Positions 60,323 through 64,000 of a DNA stretch of 64,000 bases are shown here, piece by piece. The notes under the pieces are model-generated. The model worked only from the letters and a program-made list of their open reading frames with translations. It was not told where the DNA came from and searched no databases. The stretch is taken from NCBI GenBank assembly GCA_015060925.1, contig SUXM01000006.1:53719-117718 (forward strand), given 5' to 3'. Source of the stretch: Parabacteroides distasonis. Lineage in GTDB: Bacteria; Bacteroidota; Bacteroidia; Bacteroidales; Tannerellaceae. The stretch's first letter is position 1, and the number at the start of each line of letters is the position of its first letter. Position numbers and translations under genes: made by a program.

Positions 60323-61727
60323 CTGTCACAAACCGACGGATGGTTGGACGAACAATAAATTCCATCTCTTCTTTCCCTCTTTTTACCTTGAATGTACAGG
60401 CGTTGTTACCTGTTGGATTGATGTAAGGAGCAAAGTGGTAGAGATATGAGAATGCTGTTTTATTGGCAGACTTCTGGATGGCTTCTGCAACTTTCGGGTA
60501 ATTGAAAGTGTCCCAGTACATACAACGTTTGAATCCGTTTGCATCAGTGAATATTGTTTTAGGATCTCGTAAATCCATTGTGCTGGTTATAAAACCTTTG
60601 TATGCAGCGGTAAACTCTTCGGTGGTATAGTTCATCTTCTGATCATTCACTTTTTCAATAACATCACGTGCCCGTAATCCGGCTTCATATGCAGGCGAAT
60701 TTTTGTCCACGTCAGCAATTAATTCCAAACGGTCAATGTCGTAATTGATACCGGTATAATTGAATGTTTTCTGGTTTACCTTGAATGGAACACGGCGTTG
60801 GAATTGGATATAGGGATATTGCATGCACATCAGAGGGGTATGGGTCCGAGCATAATTCTCCAAGCTGTATGCGCTTTCCAGCAGTTCGTTGGCTTCACAT
60901 TCCCAAAGGATACGACCGGGTTCCTCTTTTTGGTCAATCAAACGGAAACCATATTGAAGTAAGTATTCAGCTTCAGCTTCAGCGGCCGTTGGACTTAAAA
61001 AAGGAAATGCTTCCATTTTACTGTGCAAGAAATTAAAACGGTAGGTAGGTTCCTTTTCAACCATGATTTTATTGGCTCCCGTATAATTTGGATTCTTGTC
61101 AAAGAAATAAAATGTCTGGATTAAGATATCAGGATTGTCAATGTTTACGACCATTCCTTTCTTTGTCAATTCTTTTTCAATACATTCATTGATTACAGTT
61201 TCTAATTCACTGTTATTTTCATCAATTGCAGAAAACGCAAAAGTCTTAAACAGACCAAAGTTTACGGAATCTGTGGTTGCTGTAGTCTTGAAAGGACAGA
61301 CAAATTCACGCTCATTGGTTGTTTCTAAACTGTACATGGAAAAGGCGGTAGCCAACTGATCTTCTGTGATGGCATTTGGTTTTTTACACTCTTTCTTAAC
61401 TAAGATCTGCTTAGCCGGATTTTCCAGATTACATATCGTAAGGGTCATTTCTGTCTTCCCTGCCAAATTCAGCATCTCTTCGACCTCCTCACGACTCAGT
61501 TCGGATGTTTGTACATCGTCAATAGCGACAATGATGTCATTCATCTTGATTCCGACAAGTTCGGCCGGAGAATAGGGGATAATGTTGGTAATAACGGGCT
61601 GCCCCTTTCCCCACTGTGCATTTTTACTAATATCATATTTGATGCCTAATCGGCAAATATTCCGATTTTGAGCGGAGCCTGCAAGACAAACAAGTAAGAT
61701 TAAAACGGACAAAATCGTTCTTTTCAT
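60309..61727 (-). CDS. Two-PDZ-domain exported protein
   Basis: 472 residues. Signal peptide about 1-19 (ILVCLAGSA end). A first PDZ at about 40-115 (NIIPYSPAELVGIKMNDIIVAIDD in parts) and a second at about 330-380 (DKNSPAYEAGLRARDVIEKVND in parts). Between them is a region with no family I know. No protease catalytic motif. Known: PDZ modules bind C-termini. A -7 element TACCTTTG (61801-61794, minus) precedes it. It overlaps mutS2 by 14 bp, so the two are co-expressed. Confidence 0.8.
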   Translation of the reverse strand: MKRTILSVLILLVCLAGSAQNRNICRLGIKYDISKNAQWGKGQPVITNIIPYSPAELVGIKMNDIIVAIDDVQTSELSREEVEEMLNLAGKTEMTLTICNLENPAKQILVKKECKKPNAITEDQLATAFSMYSLETTNEREFVCPFKTTATTDSVNFGLFKTFAFSAIDENNSELETVINECIEKELTKKGMVVNIDNPDILIQTFYFFDKNPNYTGANKIMVEKEPTYRFNFLHSKMEAFPFLSPTAAEAEAEYLLQYGFRLIDQKEEPGRILWECEANELLESAYSLENYARTHTPLMCMQYPYIQFQRRVPFKVNQKTFNYTGINYDIDRLELIADVDKNSPAYEAGLRARDVIEKVNDQKMNYTTEEFTAAYKGFITSTMDLRDPKTIFTDANGFKRCMYWDTFNYPKVAEAIQKSANKTAFSYLYHFAPYINPTGNNACTFKVKRGKEEMEFIVRPTIRRFVTVEIK

Positions 61728-61958
61728 ATTTTTACTTCAATTGCTTTATAGTTCTTTGTACATTGTTTTTGGTCATATAGACCATTTATTACACAAAGGT
61801 AAAGATATTTTTGTTCTATTGGAACAAGTTGGCAGCATATTTGCTGTTATATAAATAAAAGATATATATAATTAATGTATAACAGGATGATACCATCAGC
61901 AAATAGACAGGTTGTATCTTCTTGACAATTAGATAATAATACAAATTGATAATTAAAT

Positions 61959-62561
61959 ATGGACAAAAAGGATTTTAATAGTACGAACGAAACTTCAGAT
62001 AAAAAAGAAAATGTGAGCATGGATGATGCGACAAATGTGGCAGAAGAACAAGCAAATGTGGCAGGAGAGAATAACGAGTCGGACAATGTGGCAGAAGATG
62101 TCAAAGAGGAAAATGAGTTAGAGGCATTACAAAGAAAATACAACGAATTAAATGATTCGCATCTTCGTTTGATGGCTGAGTTTGATAACTACCGTAAACG
62201 TACATTGCGTGAGAAAGCTGAATTAATCAAGAACGGAGGTGAAAGCGCATTGACTAATTTGCTCCCTGTTGTGGATGATTTTGAAAGAGCATTGCAAAAC
62301 TTGCGTACTGCGGAAGATATGAAGGCGGTAGGAGAGGGTGTTGAACTTATTTACACGAAGTTTATGTCTTATTTGTCACAGCAAAATGTAAAACCTATCG
62401 AAACTGTAGGTAAGGCTTTTGATGATGAAACATCTGAAGCTGTAGCGTTGATTCCGGCTCCAGATCCTGAAATGAAAGGAAAAGTATTGGACTGCATACA
62501 GACCGGTTATACATTAAATGAAAAAGTGATTCGACATGCCAAAGTGGTGGTCGGTGAATAA
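61959..62561 (+). CDS. grpE: Nucleotide exchange factor GrpE
   Basis: 200 residues. An acidic, low-complexity N-terminus with repeated VAEE/NVAG blocks, then the long helix (LEALQRKYNELNDSHLRLMAEFDNYRKRT in parts) and the C-terminal beta-wing with VGKAFDDETSEAVALI. Known: releases ADP from DnaK. dnaJ follows 46 bp later; dnaK is not in the window. Confidence 0.94.
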   Translation: MDKKDFNSTNETSDKKENVSMDDATNVAEEQANVAGENNESDNVAEDVKEENELEALQRKYNELNDSHLRLMAEFDNYRKRTLREKAELIKNGGESALTNLLPVVDDFERALQNLRTAEDMKAVGEGVELIYTKFMSYLSQQNVKPIETVGKAFDDETSEAVALIPAPDPEMKGKVLDCIQTGYTLNEKVIRHAKVVVGE

Positions 62562-62607
62562 GCGATTGGTGATAATGGGCAAATAACAACACAGACAGAT
62601 ACGAAAG

Positions 62608-63765
62608 ATGGCTAAAAGAGATTATTATGAAGTGTTAGGTGTTGAAAAGAACGCTTCAGCAGACGAAATAAAAAAGGCTTACCGAAAAAAGGCCATTCAG
62701 TTCCATCCGGACAAGAACCCGGGGGATAAGCAAGCTGAAGAAAACTTCAAAGAAGCAGCAGAGGCTTATGATGTATTGAGTGACCCACAGAAACGTCAGC
62801 GTTATGACCAGTTTGGCCATGCCGGTGTAGGAGGTGCTTCTCAAGGTGGTGGTTTCGGGGGAGGAATGTCTATGGAAGATATTTTCTCTCAGTTTGGTGA
62901 CATCTTTGGTGGACATTTCGGTGGTTTTGGCGGATTTGGCGGTTTCGGAGGCGGATCACGTGGTGGACGCCGCGTAAATCGTGGTTCTGATTTGCGTGTA
63001 AAGGTAAAGTTGAATCTGAAAGACATTGCGAATGGTGTTGAAAAGAAAATTAAGGTAAAAAAATATGTCACCTGTACGAAGTGTCATGGTAGTGGTGCGG
63101 ATGGTGACCATAGCACTAAAACGTGTGATACTTGCCATGGTAGCGGTGTAGTGACCCGTGTAGCTAATACAATCCTGGGTCAGATGCAAACACAGTCTCC
63201 ATGTCCGACCTGTGGCGGGGAAGGTAAAATAATCACAAAGAAGTGTGCTGAATGTAACGGGGAAGGTATTGTCCGTGATGATGAAGTGATCACAATCAAT
63301 ATTCCGGCCGGGGTAGCAGAAGGCATGCAGTTATCGATGAGCGGCAAAGGGAATGCTGCGCGCCGTGGCGGTGTAAATGGTGATTTGTTGATTTTGGTAG
63401 AAGAAGAACCGCATCCGGAATTGATTCGTGATGAGAATGATTTGTTGTATAACTTGCTATTAAGTGTTCCGCAAGCAGCTTTGGGTGGAAATGTGGAGGT
63501 TCCAACCATTGATGGCAAGGTAAAAGTAAAAATTGAACCGGGAACACAACCTGGTAAGGTGTTGCGATTGAGAAACAAAGGACTTCCTTCGGTTAACAGT
63601 TACGGCACTGGTGATTTATTGGTCAATGTAAGTGTGTATATTCCGGAAACTTTATCTTCTTCTGAAAAGGAAATGTTGAATGGATTGGAAAATTCTCCTA
63701 ACTTCCAACCGAAGAAATCTGTAAAAGACAAGATTTTCAATAAATTCAGACGGATGTTTGATTAA
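62608..63765 (+). CDS. dnaJ: Chaperone DnaJ (type I)
   Basis: 385 residues. J domain with FHPDKNPG (HPD motif), a Gly/Phe-rich linker (about 75-120), four zinc-finger repeats ([32 protein letters not shown]) and the C-terminal substrate domains. Known: stimulates DnaK ATPase and hands over unfolded clients. Second gene of grpE-dnaJ. Confidence 0.96.
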   Translation: MAKRDYYEVLGVEKNASADEIKKAYRKKAIQFHPDKNPGDKQAEENFKEAAEAYDVLSDPQKRQRYDQFGHAGVGGASQGGGFGGGMSMEDIFSQFGDIFGGHFGGFGGFGGFGGGSRGGRRVNRGSDLRVKVKLNLKDIANGVEKKIKVKKYVTCTKCHGSGADGDHSTKTCDTCHGSGVVTRVANTILGQMQTQSPCPTCGGEGKIITKKCAECNGEGIVRDDEVITINIPAGVAEGMQLSMSGKGNAARRGGVNGDLLILVEEEPHPELIRDENDLLYNLLLSVPQAALGGNVEVPTIDGKVKVKIEPGTQPGKVLRLRNKGLPSVNSYGTGDLLVNVSVYIPETLSSSEKEMLNGLENSPNFQPKKSVKDKIFNKFRRMFD

Positions 63766-63788
63766 AATCAATCTCTTTAGTTACAAGG

Positions 63789-63827
63789 AAAAGTCTCTTC
63801 TGCGGATATGTAGGAGAGACTTTTTTT
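63789..63827 (+). terminator. Terminator of grpE-dnaJ
   Basis: Stem aaaagtctct (63789-63798) with agagactttt (63815-63824), then a run of T. Confidence 0.82.
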
Positions 63828-63850
63828 GAAAGAGGGAAGATGATATAAAC

Positions 63851-63886
63851 AAAAAAGGTTCAGAAAATATTTCTGAACCTTTTTTG
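63851..63886. terminator. Terminator of the minus-strand tRNA operon
   Basis: A 16-bp perfect stem aaaaaaggttcagaaa (63851-63866) with tttctgaacctttttt (63870-63885), one base from the tRNA-Tyr 3' end. Confidence 0.88.
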
Positions 63887-63969
63887 TGGGCAGTGATGGA
63901 TTCGAACCACCGAAGGCGTAAGCCAGCTGAGTTACAGTCAGCCCCATTTGGCCACTCTGGTAACTGCCC
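63887..63969 (-). tRNA. tRNA-Tyr (GTA)
   Basis: On the minus strand: 7-bp acceptor GGGCAGT/ACTGCCC, anticodon loop CTGTAAC (anticodon GTA) on stem GCTGA/TCAGC, a long variable arm (GGCTTACGCC) of class II type, and T-loop GGTTCGAATCC. 83 nt, discriminator A. Confidence 0.95.
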
Positions 63970-63977
63970 TAAATTTG

Positions 63978-64000
63978 AGCCTCTTGTCGGATTCGAACCA
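63978..64000 (-). tRNA. tRNA 3' end, partial, isotype not determined
   Basis: The minus strand shows TGGTTCGAATCCGAC then AAGAGGC, a T-loop/T-stem and acceptor 3' strand. The anticodon is outside the window. A Thr gene next to Tyr is common in bacteria and would be a fair guess. Confidence 0.75.

Noticed and set aside
62880..62965. Tandem repeat of ggtttcggcgga-like units
   Set aside because: It encodes the normal Gly/Phe linker of DnaJ.
1..64000. CRISPR array, insertion sequence or prophage
   Set aside because: No regularly spaced repeats, transposase, integrase or phage structural genes were found on either strand.

Overview
The window is chromosomal DNA of a Bacteroidota bacterium, most likely order Bacteroidales (Bacteroides/Parabacteroides-like). 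The evidence is a six-gene Na+-translocating NADH:quinone reductase operon, SusC-style outer-membrane proteins with carboxypeptidase-like regulatory domains, Bacteroidota-specific families (DUF4374, DUF5686, DUF5103/type IX secretion plug), many lipoproteins with a Cys lipobox, and promoters of the Bacteroides form (TTG or TTTG near -33, TAnnTTTG near -7). Genus cannot be settled from sequence alone. No insertion sequence, prophage, integron or CRISPR array is visible. Most of the window is core genome with small accessory insertions.

Layout. 1-6.9 kb: the end of a formylglycine-generating-enzyme-like protein, a fused ResB/CcsA cytochrome c maturation protein, then an unusual metabolic cluster (VOC protein, DhaK, DhaL, LsrF-type thiolase/aldolase, beta-propeller lipoprotein). 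7-10 kb: anaerobic ribonucleotide reductase nrdD-nrdG (minus strand) behind a cobalamin riboswitch. 10-15.3 kb: a lipoprotein, a DUF4332 protein, a LemA/TPM pair, a tri-haem cytochrome c peroxidase and an RlpA-like protein. 15.3-21.4 kb: a xenosiderophore-uptake-like operon (TonB receptor, DUF4374 lipoprotein, PepSY membrane protein), divergent from a regulator that fuses a complete RIC/YtfE-type di-iron hemerythrin domain to a LuxR HTH. 21.5-28 kb: patatin lipase, LytS/LytTR two-component pair, thioredoxin, YbaK, Tex. 28.3-38.6 kb: sodium symporter with a 42-residue partner, ACT protein, phenylacetate-CoA ligase, NhaC antiporter, DUF5686 protein, a degenerate primase-like protein and a type IX secretion plug protein. 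38.7-44.6 kb: nqrABCDEF. 44.6-57 kb: GH31 and GH36 glycosidases, HsdR_N-like nuclease domain, holA, an XRE regulator, pyrK-pyrD, small conserved proteins, serB and a thioredoxin-fold protein lacking CxxC. 57-64 kb: a decayed HipA toxin locus, mutS2, a PDZ protein, grpE-dnaJ, and minus-strand tRNA genes (Tyr and the 3' end of another).

How it fits together. The NQR complex makes a sodium gradient that the NhaC antiporter and the SSS symporter can use. The Ccs protein would mature c-type cytochromes such as the tri-haem peroxidase. The most interesting items are: (1) DhaKL beside a close LsrF relative and a VOC protein, with no LsrK or LsrG nearby, which may be a non-orthologous AI-2-like or ketose-phosphate pathway; (2) the hemerythrin-LuxR regulator and its candidate operator facing the siderophore operon; (3) a dispersed three-unit palindromic repeat present four times between genes; (4) a HipA toxin gene apparently removed by an internal deletion at a short repeat.
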